From Denitrobacterium detoxificans (GTDB lineage: Bacteria > Actinomycetota > Coriobacteriia > Coriobacteriales > Eggerthellaceae): a DNA stretch of 64,000 nucleotides. The translations under genes and the position numbers were made by a program. The stretch spans positions 62,001 to 126,000 of the forward strand of contig NZ_SUUH01000003.1 in NCBI RefSeq assembly GCF_015062615.1. The letters run 5' to 3'. The stretch's first letter is position 1. Every line of letters starts with the position of its first letter. The notes beneath the pieces were generated by a model, which worked only from the letters and a program-made list of their open reading frames with translations, searched no databases and had not been told where the DNA came from. This document shows, piece by piece, positions 31,243-41,054 of this stretch.

Positions 31243-32847
31243 TTACCTGGTCTTGTACGAATGCGCCAGGTCGATGAGCTCCTGCTTCTTGTGGATGCCC
31301 AGCTTCGCGTACAGGCGCTTCATGTGCGTGCGCACGGTGTTTTCCGAAATGTAGAGCTGCTCGGAGATGCTGGGCACTGTGTTGCCCTGGCATACGAGCT
31401 TGACCACCTCGGCTTCGCGATTCGATAGGCCGAAATCGCGTTGCAGCAACTTGGCCTGCTTGTCGATGCGGTCGCGCCAGCCGTTGCTCGTGGTGCTTGG
31501 CTGTGAGAAATCGGAAAGGTCGCCCGCGGGCTCTGCTTTCGCCTGCTCCACGGGCGGCAGGGCTGGCGTTTCCTGTTCGACGTCCTGGCTTGTGGTCTGA
31601 GGCGCCTGGAGACGGGGTGCGCGCGGCGTGATGAGCTCGATATGGTCGTCGCTGAACATATCGGCCTGTTCCTTCTTGAAGTCGATGGTGCTCACGAAGA
31701 ACATGAGTGCCAGCAGGTAGATGGTGACCACGGTGGTGAAGATGATGGGGTCCGTTCCGGAAAGGGCCATCTGGTCGCCCGCGCTGCCAATGAGAAAGCC
31801 CATGTCGTGCATGGCGTATACGATGCCGCCAATGGAGCCGAAGGCGTATACGGGATGAATGCCCTGGTCGCGCGCGATCTGGGCTGTTTGCAGCATAACG
31901 AGCAGGGTGGCAATGGCGTAGAGGGCATACAGGCCAGCAGCCAGCCATCGCATATAGCCCTCGGGGCAGAGCGGTACGATAACGAGTGCGGTGATGACCA
32001 GGGGGAACACCACGCGATAGAGGCGCGTGATGCTCAGGTTCAGGCCGCGGGCGCGCCAGAAATATAGCAAGACGGATGCCGCGGCCAACATGCCCAACAT
32101 GGAAAGGATGTTCACGAGCGAGCCAATGCTGGGATTGTCGATGGCAAGTGCGCGCATGATGCCCGCGCAAAATGCCAGGGCGCCAATGGCCAGCGTGGCG
32201 CGCATGGTGCCGCGGATGAGGCGAGCGTATACGCGCCTGTTTTCGCGCGGGCTGTCCATGAACATAGGCTGGGCGAAGTCAATTTCCCTGTTCTTGAGCG
32301 TGAGGGCTAGTCCGAATAGCGGAAGGAACACCACGGGGATGAGGAATGCGGTAACGGCGCGCGGAATGAGGTAGAGGGCTGCGTAGATAATGGCAGCGTA
32401 TACGGCGCCGGCAATCATGGCGCGCGTGCCCTGGTCGGGTTCGGTGCTGGCGAAGTAGCGCTGCCAGAGCAAGTAGAATTCCGCCGCGCCACTGCCCAGC
32501 AGCACGCCTGCGGCAATAAGCAGCGGCAGGGCGAAGTCGTACGCGTAGATGGATGCGATGAGGCAAATCCATCCCAGGCCATACGACGTGGACGCGCCCG
32601 ACGTGGTAAGCATGAAGGGGCGCTGCACATGCGAAACGTATACCAAGCGCGCGCAGATGAGGAACATCGCGAAGAAAGAAACGGATTGCGCGAAGTAGAA
32701 CCAGAAGAGCAATTCGTGCGTCTGGTTTTCCAGCGGCAGGAACGGGAACACGCCGCCCCATACGCTTGCTGCATTGATAGCCAGGAAGAGCGCGAAGCCA
32801 AGGATGGCAACCGACGGCCGCAAGGCCTGTTCGATGCTATTTCGCAT
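31243..32847 (-). CDS. Membrane-bound LuxR-family regulator (first), divergent from dmsABC
   Basis: 534 aa from the ATG at 32847, with AAAGGAGGGG directly upstream; an in-frame ATG at 32976 would lack a ribosome site. The N-terminal 400 residues are about 12 hydrophobic segments resembling a transporter-like sensor. A Pro/Gln/Ser-rich linker (about 415-465) leads to a C-terminal LuxR helix-turn-helix: 'LSNREAEVVKLVCQGNTVPSISEQLYISENTVRTH' covers about residues 475-510. The class is greatly expanded in Eggerthellaceae, often beside Tat-exported reductases. Divergence from dmsA across 231 bp suggests it controls dmsABC in response to an external acceptor (inference). Confidence 0.9.
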   Translation of the reverse strand: MRNSIEQALRPSVAILGFALFLAINAASVWGGVFPFLPLENQTHELLFWFYFAQSVSFFAMFLICARLVYVSHVQRPFMLTTSGASTSYGLGWICLIASIYAYDFALPLLIAAGVLLGSGAAEFYLLWQRYFASTEPDQGTRAMIAGAVYAAIIYAALYLIPRAVTAFLIPVVFLPLFGLALTLKNREIDFAQPMFMDSPRENRRVYARLIRGTMRATLAIGALAFCAGIMRALAIDNPSIGSLVNILSMLGMLAAASVLLYFWRARGLNLSITRLYRVVFPLVITALVIVPLCPEGYMRWLAAGLYALYAIATLLVMLQTAQIARDQGIHPVYAFGSIGGIVYAMHDMGFLIGSAGDQMALSGTDPIIFTTVVTIYLLALMFFVSTIDFKKEQADMFSDDHIELITPRAPRLQAPQTTSQDVEQETPALPPVEQAKAEPAGDLSDFSQPSTTSNGWRDRIDKQAKLLQRDFGLSNREAEVVKLVCQGNTVPSISEQLYISENTVRTHMKRLYAKLGIHKKQELIDLAHSYKTR

Positions 32848-33078
32848 ACCCCTCCTTTCCCCCGTAGACATTGTAACCGATGGAGTGTTGAGCACGCAGT
32901 ATAGCGCGACCGCTTGGGCTATGGGTGCATGGGTGACGCAATCTACCTGGGCAAACGGGAAATTACCACCTTTCATGTGACACGGCGTTCCGGCGAACGG
33001 CGTAGGGTGGATTCACCGTCGCGTGTGGGAAGGGTATCTGACGCGACGCAGCAGACAAGACGAAAGAGGAGGAGAAGC

Positions 33079-35532
33079 ATGACGGAGCAATCCATGTCCA
33101 GGCGCTCGTTCGTGAAGACGTCGGGCGCTTTTGCGGGCCTGGCTGCAGCAGGCGGAACCGCCGTTGCCTCGCAGGAGCTTTTCAGCGCCGGCGAAGCACA
33201 TGCGGCCGATGCTGACACCATTGCCTGGAGCCAGTGCAACGTGAACTGCGGTGGCAACTGCATTTTCCAGTGGCACGTGCGCGATGGCAAGGTCGCTTAC
33301 ATGGAGACGGACAACACGGGTGACGCCGACTTCCAGGCGCGCGCCTGCCTGCGTGGCCGTTCCATGCGTCGTTGGCTGAACAACGCCGACCGCCTGATGT
33401 ACCCCATGAAGCGCGTTGGCAAGCGTGGCGAGGGCAAGTTCGAGCGCATTAGCTGGGACGAGGCCATTCAGACCATTGCCGATCAGCTTGAGTACACCTA
33501 CAAGACGTATGGCCCCAATTCCATTTACATTATGTATGGTACGGGCACGTACTTCAGCATGTCGAAGGTGGGCCATCGCCTGCTCTCCCTTGCCGGCGGC
33601 TACGTGAGCCAGCTGTACGACTACTCTACCCATCAGCTTTCCGCGGCGATGCCCTATATGTTTGGCTTCGACGAAGAACTGGGTAGCGTATTCAGCCCCT
33701 ACGACAACGTGAATGCCAGTTCCTTCACGGAGGCCGAGCAGCATTCCGACCTGATCGTGATGTTCGGCAACAGCCCCGCCGACACCCGCATGGGTGGCGC
33801 TAATGCAACGTGGGATTTCGCTCGCGCTCGCGAAGGCGTGAAGAGCCGCGGCGGCAAGGTCGTGAACATCGACTACCGCATGAACGAGAGCGCTTCGGGC
33901 CATGCCGACGAATGGCTGCCCATCCGCACCGGCACCGACGCTGCCCTGTGCGCTGCCCTCATTCACGAGTTCATCAAGGACGGCAAGGCCGACCTGAACT
34001 TCCTGCATACCTATTGCGTGGGCTTCGATGAGGAGACCATGCCCGAAAGCGCCAAGGGCAAGAACAAGTCGTTCTATGCCTACATCATGGGCGAGGGCTA
34101 CGACATGGTCGAGAAGACCCCCGAGTGGGCTGCTCCCATCACCCAGATTCCCGCTAGCCGCATCCGCGAGCTCGCCAAGGACCTGGAAAGCGCCAAGGCT
34201 CCCTTCGTATGCCAGGGCTGGGGTCCGCAGCGTCATAGCAACGGCGAGGATACGTCGCGCATGATCTCCATGGTTCCCGTGGTTCTTGGCCAGATTGGCC
34301 TGCCTGGCACCAACACGGGTCAGCGCGAAGCCGAGCCTCCCGTATATCTGGTGGGCAACATTCCCTTCAAGAACCCCAACAAGACGCAGCTTCCCGTGTA
34401 CCAGTACCTGAACGCGGTTGACCACGGCAAGAAGATGACTGCGCTGAATTCCGGCATCCTGGGTGCCGACGAGCTGGGCACCGACCTCAAGTTCCTGTGG
34501 AACTTCGCCGGCAATTGCCTGACCAACCAGCACGGCGACGTGAATAAGACGCACGAAATCCTTGCTGACGAGAGCAAGTGCGAGTTCATTTTGGTGTGGG
34601 ATACGGTCATGACCGACTCCGCCAAGTACGCCGATATCCTGCTGCCCGACATGATGCGCTCCGAAGTGCTGAACATGCAGACGCAGGGCTATTCCGAGTA
34701 CTACACGGGCGTTACCGTGGGCGGTCCTGCTCAGGAAGCCCCGGGCGAGTGCCGCAACAGCTACGACGTGTGCGCCGACATCGCCGAGAAGCTTGGCTTC
34801 CGCGACGAGTACACCGAGGGCCGCAGCTACGAGGAATGGGTCGAGTACCTGTACAACAAGGGCCGCGATGCTGCCGCCGACCCCGTTGAGGGCTACGGCA
34901 TCACCATGCCCACCTGGGATCAGATTCGCAAGGACGGCGTGTTCAAGATGGAATGCGAACCCGCCATCGGCCTGGAGGACTTCCGCAACGACCCCGTTGC
35001 CAACCCGCTGGGCACTCCTTCCGGCAAGATCGAGATCTACTCCGAGACGCTGGCTACGATCGCCGAGACCTGGGAGCTGGAAGAGGATGAAGAGATTCAC
35101 GCCATCCCGATGTTCTGGGCTGGCCCCGAAGGCTATGGCAGCGTGACGAGCGAGTACCCGCTGTATTGCTCGGGCTTCCACTACAAGTCCCGCACGCATT
35201 CCAGCTTCGGCTTCATCGAGGAACTGAAGCAGGCGTGCCGCCAGCAGATGTGGATCAACCCCATCGACGCGGAATCCCGTGGCATTGCCAATGGTGATAT
35301 GTGCCTGGTGAGCAGCCCCGCTGGCAAGATGCAGATCGAGGCGAAGGTAACCGAGCGCATCATTCCCGGCACCATCGGCATCCCGCAGGGCGCCTGGCAT
35401 GACGCCGACATGGACGGCGACAAGATCGACAAGGGCGGCTGCGTGAATACGCTGACCACCTACCGTCCCACGCCGCTTGCCAAGGGCAACGGTCCCGCTC
35501 ATTCCATCATCGCCCAAGTGGCCAAGGCCTAA
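33079..35532 (+). CDS. dmsA: DMSO-reductase-family molybdopterin oxidoreductase, catalytic subunit
   Basis: 817 aa from the ATG at 33079, with GGAGGAG upstream. Tat signal SRRSFVKT at residues about 7-14 with a hydrophobic stretch and AHA cleavage site. [4Fe-4S] ligands are Cys-53, Cys-57, Cys-61 and Cys-90. Molybdopterin-binding blocks include 'MFGNSPADTRMGG', 'VCQGWGPQRHSNGEDT' and a C-terminal 'GIANGDMCLVSSPAGKM'. The best match is the DmsA/BisC branch of terminal reductases for S- or N-oxides or related acceptors; the Mo ligand is probably Ser in 'YDYSTHQ', not proven. Its partners DmsB and DmsC follow with 14-bp and 1-bp gaps. Confidence 0.92.
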   Translation: MTEQSMSRRSFVKTSGAFAGLAAAGGTAVASQELFSAGEAHAADADTIAWSQCNVNCGGNCIFQWHVRDGKVAYMETDNTGDADFQARACLRGRSMRRWLNNADRLMYPMKRVGKRGEGKFERISWDEAIQTIADQLEYTYKTYGPNSIYIMYGTGTYFSMSKVGHRLLSLAGGYVSQLYDYSTHQLSAAMPYMFGFDEELGSVFSPYDNVNASSFTEAEQHSDLIVMFGNSPADTRMGGANATWDFARAREGVKSRGGKVVNIDYRMNESASGHADEWLPIRTGTDAALCAALIHEFIKDGKADLNFLHTYCVGFDEETMPESAKGKNKSFYAYIMGEGYDMVEKTPEWAAPITQIPASRIRELAKDLESAKAPFVCQGWGPQRHSNGEDTSRMISMVPVVLGQIGLPGTNTGQREAEPPVYLVGNIPFKNPNKTQLPVYQYLNAVDHGKKMTALNSGILGADELGTDLKFLWNFAGNCLTNQHGDVNKTHEILADESKCEFILVWDTVMTDSAKYADILLPDMMRSEVLNMQTQGYSEYYTGVTVGGPAQEAPGECRNSYDVCADIAEKLGFRDEYTEGRSYEEWVEYLYNKGRDAAADPVEGYGITMPTWDQIRKDGVFKMECEPAIGLEDFRNDPVANPLGTPSGKIEIYSETLATIAETWELEEDEEIHAIPMFWAGPEGYGSVTSEYPLYCSGFHYKSRTHSSFGFIEELKQACRQQMWINPIDAESRGIANGDMCLVSSPAGKMQIEAKVTERIIPGTIGIPQGAWHDADMDGDKIDKGGCVNTLTTYRPTPLAKGNGPAHSIIAQVAKA

Positions 35533-35546
35533 GGGAGGAGGACAAG

Positions 35547-36167
35547 ATGACTCAATACGCGTTCTATCTGGACACGACGCGCTGCACTGGTTGCAAGACC
35601 TGCGAAATGGCGTGCAAGGATTACCGCGACCTGTCCAGCGAAGTCGCCTATCGTAAGGTGTACGACTACGAGGGTGGTAACTGGGAAGACGCTGGCGATG
35701 GCACCTACACCACTACCGCGTTTATGTACCACATCTCCATGAGCTGCAACCACTGCGACAACCCCGCTTGCACGCAGGTGTGTCCCACGGGCGCTATGCA
35801 CAAGGACCCCGAAACGGGTCTGGTCTCCGTTGACGAGACCAAGTGCATTGGCTGCGGCTACTGCCATATGGCCTGCCCCTACAACGCTCCCAAGGTGGAT
35901 CGTTCCGTTGGCCATAGCGTAAAGTGCGACGGCTGCAAGGACCGCGTGGCCGAAGGCAAGAACCCCATCTGCGTGGATGCTTGCCCCCTGCGCGCCCTGG
36001 AGTTTGGCACGGTCGAGGAAATGGCCAAGCTGGGCGAACGTGGCAACATTGCGCCGCTGCCTGCTTCCAGCTACACCAATCCCAACCTGTACATCAAGCC
36101 CACCGACGATGCCCGTCCCGCCGAAAGCGGCGAAGGCGTGGTTATGAATCCCCTGGAGGTGATCTAG
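35547..36167 (+). CDS. dmsB: DmsB-type four-cluster [4Fe-4S] electron-transfer subunit
   Basis: 206 aa. Sixteen cysteines in four ferredoxin-type groups: 'CTGCKTCEMAC', 'CNHCDNPACTQVC', 'CIGCGYCHMAC' and 'CDGCKDRV...CVDAC'. Each group's last Cys belongs to the neighbouring cluster as in DmsB/NrfC. It carries electrons from the membrane anchor to the molybdenum site. There is no signal peptide; it is expected to be carried across the membrane with DmsA by the Tat system. Ribosome site GGGAGGAGG. Confidence 0.95.
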   Translation: MTQYAFYLDTTRCTGCKTCEMACKDYRDLSSEVAYRKVYDYEGGNWEDAGDGTYTTTAFMYHISMSCNHCDNPACTQVCPTGAMHKDPETGLVSVDETKCIGCGYCHMACPYNAPKVDRSVGHSVKCDGCKDRVAEGKNPICVDACPLRALEFGTVEEMAKLGERGNIAPLPASSYTNPNLYIKPTDDARPAESGEGVVMNPLEVI

Positions 36168-36168
36168 C

Positions 36169-37014
36169 ATGGAGGCCGCTATGTCCGAACTGCCTTTGGC
36201 GCTGTTCACGGTATTTGCGTCAATTGGCGCTGGTGCGTTCTGCGCCCTGGCGCTGGCCGGTTTCTCCGTGCAGCTCGACGAGGGGCAGCAGGCTCGCGTC
36301 GACCGTGCGAGCTGGATTCCCCTGGCGTTTGTGATCATTGGCTTCATCTGCGCCTTCTTCCACCTGTCCAACGCGCTTAATGCCGTGAACGTGGTGGCTG
36401 GCCTGGGCCGCAGCCCGCTGACGAACGAGATTTGCGCGGGTAGTCTGTTCACTATCGTGGCCATCATCTACGTGGCGCTGGCGAACGCGGGCAAGCTGTC
36501 CGCGGGTGCCCGCAAGGGCCTGCTGGGCGTAACTGGCGTACTTGGCCTGGTGTTCGGCCTGTTCATGGGCCTTGCCTACATGATTGGCACCGTTCAGTCG
36601 TGGAATAGCTGGGCAACCATCGCCGAAATGGTGGGCCTCACGCTCGTAGGCGGCGCTGCTATGGGTTCGTTCGTCCTGGCTTCTGCCGAGGGCGCATCCA
36701 AGGCCAGCGGCGCGCTTACCGCCATGGGCTACGTGGGCGCCATCGCCGCCATTGCGGGTGGTGCATGCATGGCCGCTATGGTGTCGGGCGAGAGCACCGC
36801 GCTGTATGCGGGTTCCAACTTGGTTGCCGCGGCTATGCCCGCCCTGGTCATCGGATGCGTGTGCGTGATTGCTGCCGCCGTTGCCGCTGGCGCTGCCTGG
36901 AAGCGTGGCGCTTCCGTGGCCGCCGTGGCCATCGTGCTCGTCGTCATCGGCGCGCTGGCTCTTCGCCTGGCATTCTACGCGATGCAGCTTTCCGTGGGCC
37001 TGTCCATTATGTAA
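36169..37014 (+). CDS. dmsC: DmsC-type membrane anchor subunit
   Basis: 281 aa from the ATG at 36169; a second ATG at 36181 has GGAGG 5 nt upstream and may be the true start, giving 277 aa. Eight hydrophobic helices. The segment 'FHLSNALNAVNVVAGLGRSPLTNEI' (about residues 64-88) is the hallmark DmsC block, containing the conserved His and the RSPLTNE sequence. It oxidises menaquinol and passes electrons to DmsB. Last gene of dmsABC before a terminator. Confidence 0.92.
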   Translation: MEAAMSELPLALFTVFASIGAGAFCALALAGFSVQLDEGQQARVDRASWIPLAFVIIGFICAFFHLSNALNAVNVVAGLGRSPLTNEICAGSLFTIVAIIYVALANAGKLSAGARKGLLGVTGVLGLVFGLFMGLAYMIGTVQSWNSWATIAEMVGLTLVGGAAMGSFVLASAEGASKASGALTAMGYVGAIAAIAGGACMAAMVSGESTALYAGSNLVAAAMPALVIGCVCVIAAAVAAGAAWKRGASVAAVAIVLVVIGALALRLAFYAMQLSVGLSIM

Positions 37015-37020
37015 TGCCCG

Positions 37021-37046
37021 GGAGCCCCGACTCCTATCGGGGCTCC
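37021..37046 (+). terminator. Terminator of dmsABC
   Basis: GGAGCCCCGA / TCGGGGCTCC, 10-bp perfect stem, 6-nt loop, followed by ATTTCC. Confidence 0.85.
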
Positions 37047-37167
37047 ATTTCCTAGGTCGGCCGTCACCCCCTAGACGGCCGGCATCATCTTGACGTGGAA
37101 GGTCGCCGGTTTCGAGCCGTCGGCCTTCCCTGATATACTGTCCGTGCTCGCAATGCAGGAGGTGGAC

Positions 37168-38055
37168 ATGGGTAGCGGAATGGAAATCGCGCTGGCAAAT
37201 GCGCTGGGCGAGATTACCCTAGCGTTGTTTACCAGCTTGGCGCCGGCCTCTGCCATAGCATACGTTCTTATGGAGCTTCCCCTGTTCAGCCGTAGTCTCC
37301 CCGAGGATTCTCGCGCTTCGCTCAACAAGGCGCTCAGCCTGCCCCTCGTCTTGTGCATGATTGGCCTTATCGCCAGCGCTACGCACTTGGGCAATCCTGC
37401 GAATGCGCTGTACGTTATTATGGGCATCGGGCGTTCGCCTCTTTCGAATGAGGTTTCCGCGGCGGTTGCGTTTCTGGCGTGTGCCGCGCTCATCTGGCTC
37501 ATCGGGTTTGCCGAAGGGCGGCATCGCACGCTGCAGCGCGCGCTCATGATCTTGGTCATTCCCGCTGCATTCGTGTTCATTGGGTTCGTCTCGTTTGCCT
37601 ACAACGTATCCACCATCATTACGTGGGCCACGCCCTTCGTGCCCGCTTCCATTGCCCTGGGTGCGTTTGCCCTGGGCCCTATCATTGCCTCGCTAGGCAT
37701 GCATGTCGCTGGGTGCGATGCGAAGTCTTCCCGCATAGGGTGGGCGCTGATCGCGGTGTCTGCTACCGCTGCGGCGGCCCTGTTTGCTGTGTATGTGCTG
37801 CAGATGGGCGCGTTGTCGCAGGTGAGCAACTACTTGTATAGCGTTCGCGACATTGCGCCCGAATACGGCTGGCTTCTGGTGGCATATGCCATCCTGGCTG
37901 TTGCGGCTTTGGTGGTGCATGTTCTTTCGTTCAGGAACAACGTGGGGCATCCGTTTGCCTTTCGCGTTGCTTCGTCGATACTCATGCTGCTCGCCCTCTT
38001 TGCTATGCGCTTTGCGTTCTATTTGCTCCATCTTACGGTTGGCCTGGGCGTCTAA
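37168..38055 (+). CDS. Orphan DmsC-like membrane anchor
   Basis: 295 aa from the ATG at 37168 (GGAGG 5 nt upstream); starts upstream lack a ribosome site. Eight hydrophobic helices and the DmsC hallmark 'THLGNPANALYVIMGIGRSPLSNEV' at about residues 72-96, with the same His and RSPLSNE block as the preceding DmsC. It follows the dmsABC terminator by 120 bp and no catalytic or Fe-S subunit accompanies it. It may be an alternative anchor for the upstream DmsAB or for a distantly encoded enzyme. The two anchors are clearly diverged and do not look like a recent duplication. Confidence 0.85.
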   Translation: MGSGMEIALANALGEITLALFTSLAPASAIAYVLMELPLFSRSLPEDSRASLNKALSLPLVLCMIGLIASATHLGNPANALYVIMGIGRSPLSNEVSAAVAFLACAALIWLIGFAEGRHRTLQRALMILVIPAAFVFIGFVSFAYNVSTIITWATPFVPASIALGAFALGPIIASLGMHVAGCDAKSSRIGWALIAVSATAAAALFAVYVLQMGALSQVSNYLYSVRDIAPEYGWLLVAYAILAVAALVVHVLSFRNNVGHPFAFRVASSILMLLALFAMRFAFYLLHLTVGLGV

Positions 38056-38142
38056 TCTGGCCGATTTCGGGCTTTTCTGTGCCGTGGCTCGGGTATGATG
38101 GTTCATCGAATACCGAATACGCGATGAACGGGCGATGGACAT

Positions 38143-39090
38143 ATGACGCAGCACGAAAGCGAAATGATGGGGCGCGGCCTTCATGGTGGCGAGCTCACGA
38201 GCAATATCTTCGATACGGCGCTCATCTTCGAGGGTGGTGGCATGCGCGTAAGCTATACGGCTGCCGTGGTGAACACCCTTCTTGAACAGGACCTCTACTT
38301 CGATAATGTATACGGTTTGTCGGCTGGCGCCAGCAATACGGTCAATTACCTTTCCCGGGATAGCGATCGCGTGAAGCGCTCGTTCGTCGACCTGGTGGAC
38401 ATGGATGATTTCGGTGGCATGAGAAGCTTGCTGCTGCACAAGGGCATGTTCAACGCGCGCAAGATCTACCAGGAGGCATGCAAGCCAGGTGGGTTCCTGC
38501 CGTACGACTTCCAGACGTTTGCCGCCAACCCTGCGAAGTGCACCATCTCGTCATTCGAGCGCGATACGGGTCGCACCGTGTACTGGACGAAACGTGAGCT
38601 TTCCACGCTCGACGAGGTAATGGTTCGCGTGCGTGCGTCGTCTACGCTTCCCCTGCTCATGCCTCCGCCGTTAGTGGATGGCAAGCGCTACTACGATGGC
38701 GGCCTGGGGGAGGGCGCCGGGTTCATGCTGCCTAAGGCGAAGGCTGATGGCTTTACGCGCTTCTTCATTGTGCGCACGCGTCCGAAGGAGTATCGCAAGC
38801 AGGATCCGCATGGGTTCGTGGCCAAGCTCACGAACGCCATGCTCTGGCGTAGGCCCCGTCTGCGCGAAGCGCTTGCCCGCAGGGCCGATGCGTACAACGC
38901 CCAATGTGAGGAAATCGAGCGTTTGCAGGCCGAGGGGCAGGCGTACGTGTTCTATGCCGAGGGCATGAACGTGGAAAGCGGTACGACCGATAAGGCCGCA
39001 CTGCAAGCGAGCTACGACATGGGCTGGGAGCAGGCTCACCGCGAATTGCCCGCCATGCTCGCGTTCCTAGAGGGGCATATCGAGCGCTAG
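38143..39090 (+). CDS. Patatin-like phospholipase
   Basis: 315 aa. Oxyanion-hole motif 'IFEGGGMRVSYTAAV', nucleophile elbow GLSAGAS with Ser-60, and the catalytic Asp in YYDGGLGEG (Asp-185) complete the Ser-Asp dyad of the patatin family. The C-terminal half carries 'FFIVRTRPKEYRKQDP', usual in the bacterial YjjU-type branch. No signal peptide is seen; a cytoplasmic or membrane-surface lipid acyl hydrolase is expected. The ribosome site is weak. Nothing in the neighbourhood indicates its substrate. Confidence 0.9.
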   Translation: MTQHESEMMGRGLHGGELTSNIFDTALIFEGGGMRVSYTAAVVNTLLEQDLYFDNVYGLSAGASNTVNYLSRDSDRVKRSFVDLVDMDDFGGMRSLLLHKGMFNARKIYQEACKPGGFLPYDFQTFAANPAKCTISSFERDTGRTVYWTKRELSTLDEVMVRVRASSTLPLLMPPPLVDGKRYYDGGLGEGAGFMLPKAKADGFTRFFIVRTRPKEYRKQDPHGFVAKLTNAMLWRRPRLREALARRADAYNAQCEEIERLQAEGQAYVFYAEGMNVESGTTDKAALQASYDMGWEQAHRELPAMLAFLEGHIER

Positions 39091-39105
39091 ACTGGGCCTG
39101 GCGCG

Positions 39106-40944
39106 TTACCTTTGCACCGCGACGTGCCGGCCGTGCGCTGGGTGGCTTTCGCCGTCTTTCTCGCTTGCGAACAGGCGATTGGGAAAGACGATGGCGCACA
39201 GGAACAGCGGCGATGCCAGGAAGAGCGGTATGACGTAGCGCATGTTGCTCACGGGGCCCGCGAAGAACGTGAGCAGGAATGCGAGCGGAACGAGGAATAC
39301 GAGCGACCTGCTCCACTCCTTTTTGCTGCGCCCAATGAGCGACAGGGCTCCGAAGAACATGATCCAAAGTGGCATGGCCAGCGAAAACGCCACGCGTACG
39401 AAGGGAATCTTGTCCAGCGTTTCGAACGTGGCCAGGCCATTCAGGAAGTCGCAGTAAGCCGGAATCTTGGAATCGAGCGTTACTTGGTAATACTCAGATT
39501 CGCGGTTGTTGGTTTCCAGGAAGACGCGCTTTGAATAGGAGTCTACGGGCGGTGCGCCCAGATACCAATATGGTAGGTTTTGCGAGAGCGCAGTATTCAG
39601 GTAGCTCGTAGGATGGGCAAGGCCGATGGCTGCCCATAGCTCCAGGAACTTTGCAGTGTTGCTGTCGTCGGTAGTGAACAGGTTCTTCGCCGGATCGGCG
39701 AAACGCGGGTTGAACTTTTTCGCCGCCTTGTCGACGTCGAAGAATGCGCTTAGCGCGTTTATTTGGTCTTGGCTCAGCGTGTCTCGTTCGTTGGCTAGCA
39801 CGCATGCGACTTGGTTGATGGGCAGGTTGATTGCCTCGCGGTTGGCACCTTTTGCGATGCCTAGCGCATTGTACACGGGGCCTGTGATGATGAGCGTAAG
39901 CGCAATCGGCGTAATGAGGGCGGCGCTGACAAGTTTGCGCTTTGGCAATGCCGCGATGCAGGGAATTACGGCGATCACGAATGCGTACACGAAGTTATTT
40001 CTGAAGAGGCAGCAAGCCAGTGCGAGCAGGGAAATCGAAACGAGTGTGGGGATATGCGCGATTCGTTGCTCGGGGTTGGCGATAACGCGGCATAGTTGAA
40101 TGAGCAGGGGGATGAAGAACGCCGCGAAGAAGACGTCCTTGGTGGGGCAGAGCGTCATAATGCTCGTGAGCGGGCAGGCGAAGAGTATAGCCGAGGCGAT
40201 GACCAGCGCTCGGGGCATTCTGCGGGCATGGAGGAATGCGATAAGCGAAGCCAGCGACGCGGAAATTACGAGCATTTGGACGAGTTCGTAGATGGTAATT
40301 CCCCGCAGGCCCATGAAACCTTCGGCATTCAGGCACAGCCCTATGATCCATGTGTGCAGGGGTGGGTGATGGCTCGTGTATTCGCCGGTGAATATGTAGC
40401 TTGCTTGCCTGGGCATGTCGTACGAGAATGTCCCGGGCCAGAATGCAAGCAGTGTGGGAATCCACGCTACGAAGAGAAATGCCCACGAGATGAAGAACAC
40501 CGTGCGTGATGAGAGCGAGCGCTTGCCTGCTTTGTCTGCATTGTCGTGTTCTTCCAGGAATCCCCAGATAAGAGAGCATGCTTGCATGACAACTACGCTA
40601 GTGCCGAAGAGCGAGATAAGCGTTCGGGCGATTGCCTTGGGCGAGGCAATTATTTCGTTCAGGGTATTGTCTTTGTAGACGGCATGCCCCGCAACGGCGG
40701 CTAGGGCGAATAGGATGCCAAACACAAGTGCGCAGCGATTGATGGTACGTCGCGTTTCTTTGTCGAGCGTATCTTGCTTGCGAACGTAGAGTTCCCCGAT
40801 GGCGAATGCTGCGACGAGCAGCACGACTGCGCAGACGATGCGCGCGGCAAGGGGGGTTCCGCGCGTGTAGAGCATCGTGCACCCGCCCGCAAAGCAGAGC
40901 GAGGCGACGATTCTGAGCGGGAGTTTTTCGGTTGATAGTCTCAC
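39106..40944 (-). CDS. DUF6020 polytopic membrane protein (GT-C-like)
   Basis: 612 aa with about 12-13 hydrophobic segments. The block 'LAFWPGTFSYDMPRQASYIFTGEYTSHHPPLHTWIIG' spans about residues 167-203. Its pattern, an Asp in the first extracytoplasmic loop followed by HHPPLHTW, is typical of DUF6020 and related GT-C fold glycosyltransferases, which use lipid-linked sugar donors. 'CPTKDVFFAAFF' further on is also conserved in the family. Substrate unknown; a cell-envelope glycan role is inferred. It stands alone, convergent with the patatin gene with only 15 bp between stops. Confidence 0.8.
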   Translation of the reverse strand: MRLSTEKLPLRIVASLCFAGGCTMLYTRGTPLAARIVCAVVLLVAAFAIGELYVRKQDTLDKETRRTINRCALVFGILFALAAVAGHAVYKDNTLNEIIASPKAIARTLISLFGTSVVVMQACSLIWGFLEEHDNADKAGKRSLSSRTVFFISWAFLFVAWIPTLLAFWPGTFSYDMPRQASYIFTGEYTSHHPPLHTWIIGLCLNAEGFMGLRGITIYELVQMLVISASLASLIAFLHARRMPRALVIASAILFACPLTSIMTLCPTKDVFFAAFFIPLLIQLCRVIANPEQRIAHIPTLVSISLLALACCLFRNNFVYAFVIAVIPCIAALPKRKLVSAALITPIALTLIITGPVYNALGIAKGANREAINLPINQVACVLANERDTLSQDQINALSAFFDVDKAAKKFNPRFADPAKNLFTTDDSNTAKFLELWAAIGLAHPTSYLNTALSQNLPYWYLGAPPVDSYSKRVFLETNNRESEYYQVTLDSKIPAYCDFLNGLATFETLDKIPFVRVAFSLAMPLWIMFFGALSLIGRSKKEWSRSLVFLVPLAFLLTFFAGPVSNMRYVIPLFLASPLFLCAIVFPNRLFASEKDGESHPAHGRHVAVQR

Positions 40945-40991
40945 GTGGAAAACTATAGCAGAATGCCTACGAATGGGTGGTCATTGCAAGC

Positions 40992-41026
40992 GACGGGGCC
41001 GCGGTCGTGATGACTGCGGCCCCGTC
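40992..41026. terminator. Hairpin between minus-strand genes
   Basis: GACGGGGCCGCGGTC / GACTGCGGCCCCGTC, a 15-bp stem with one wobble or mismatch and a 5-nt apex, located 29 bp past the flavoprotein stop in the minus direction. There is no T-run on the minus side; termination is likely from stem strength. Confidence 0.65.
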
Positions 41027-41054
41027 TGGGAGGGATGGGATATGGTGAGATGGC

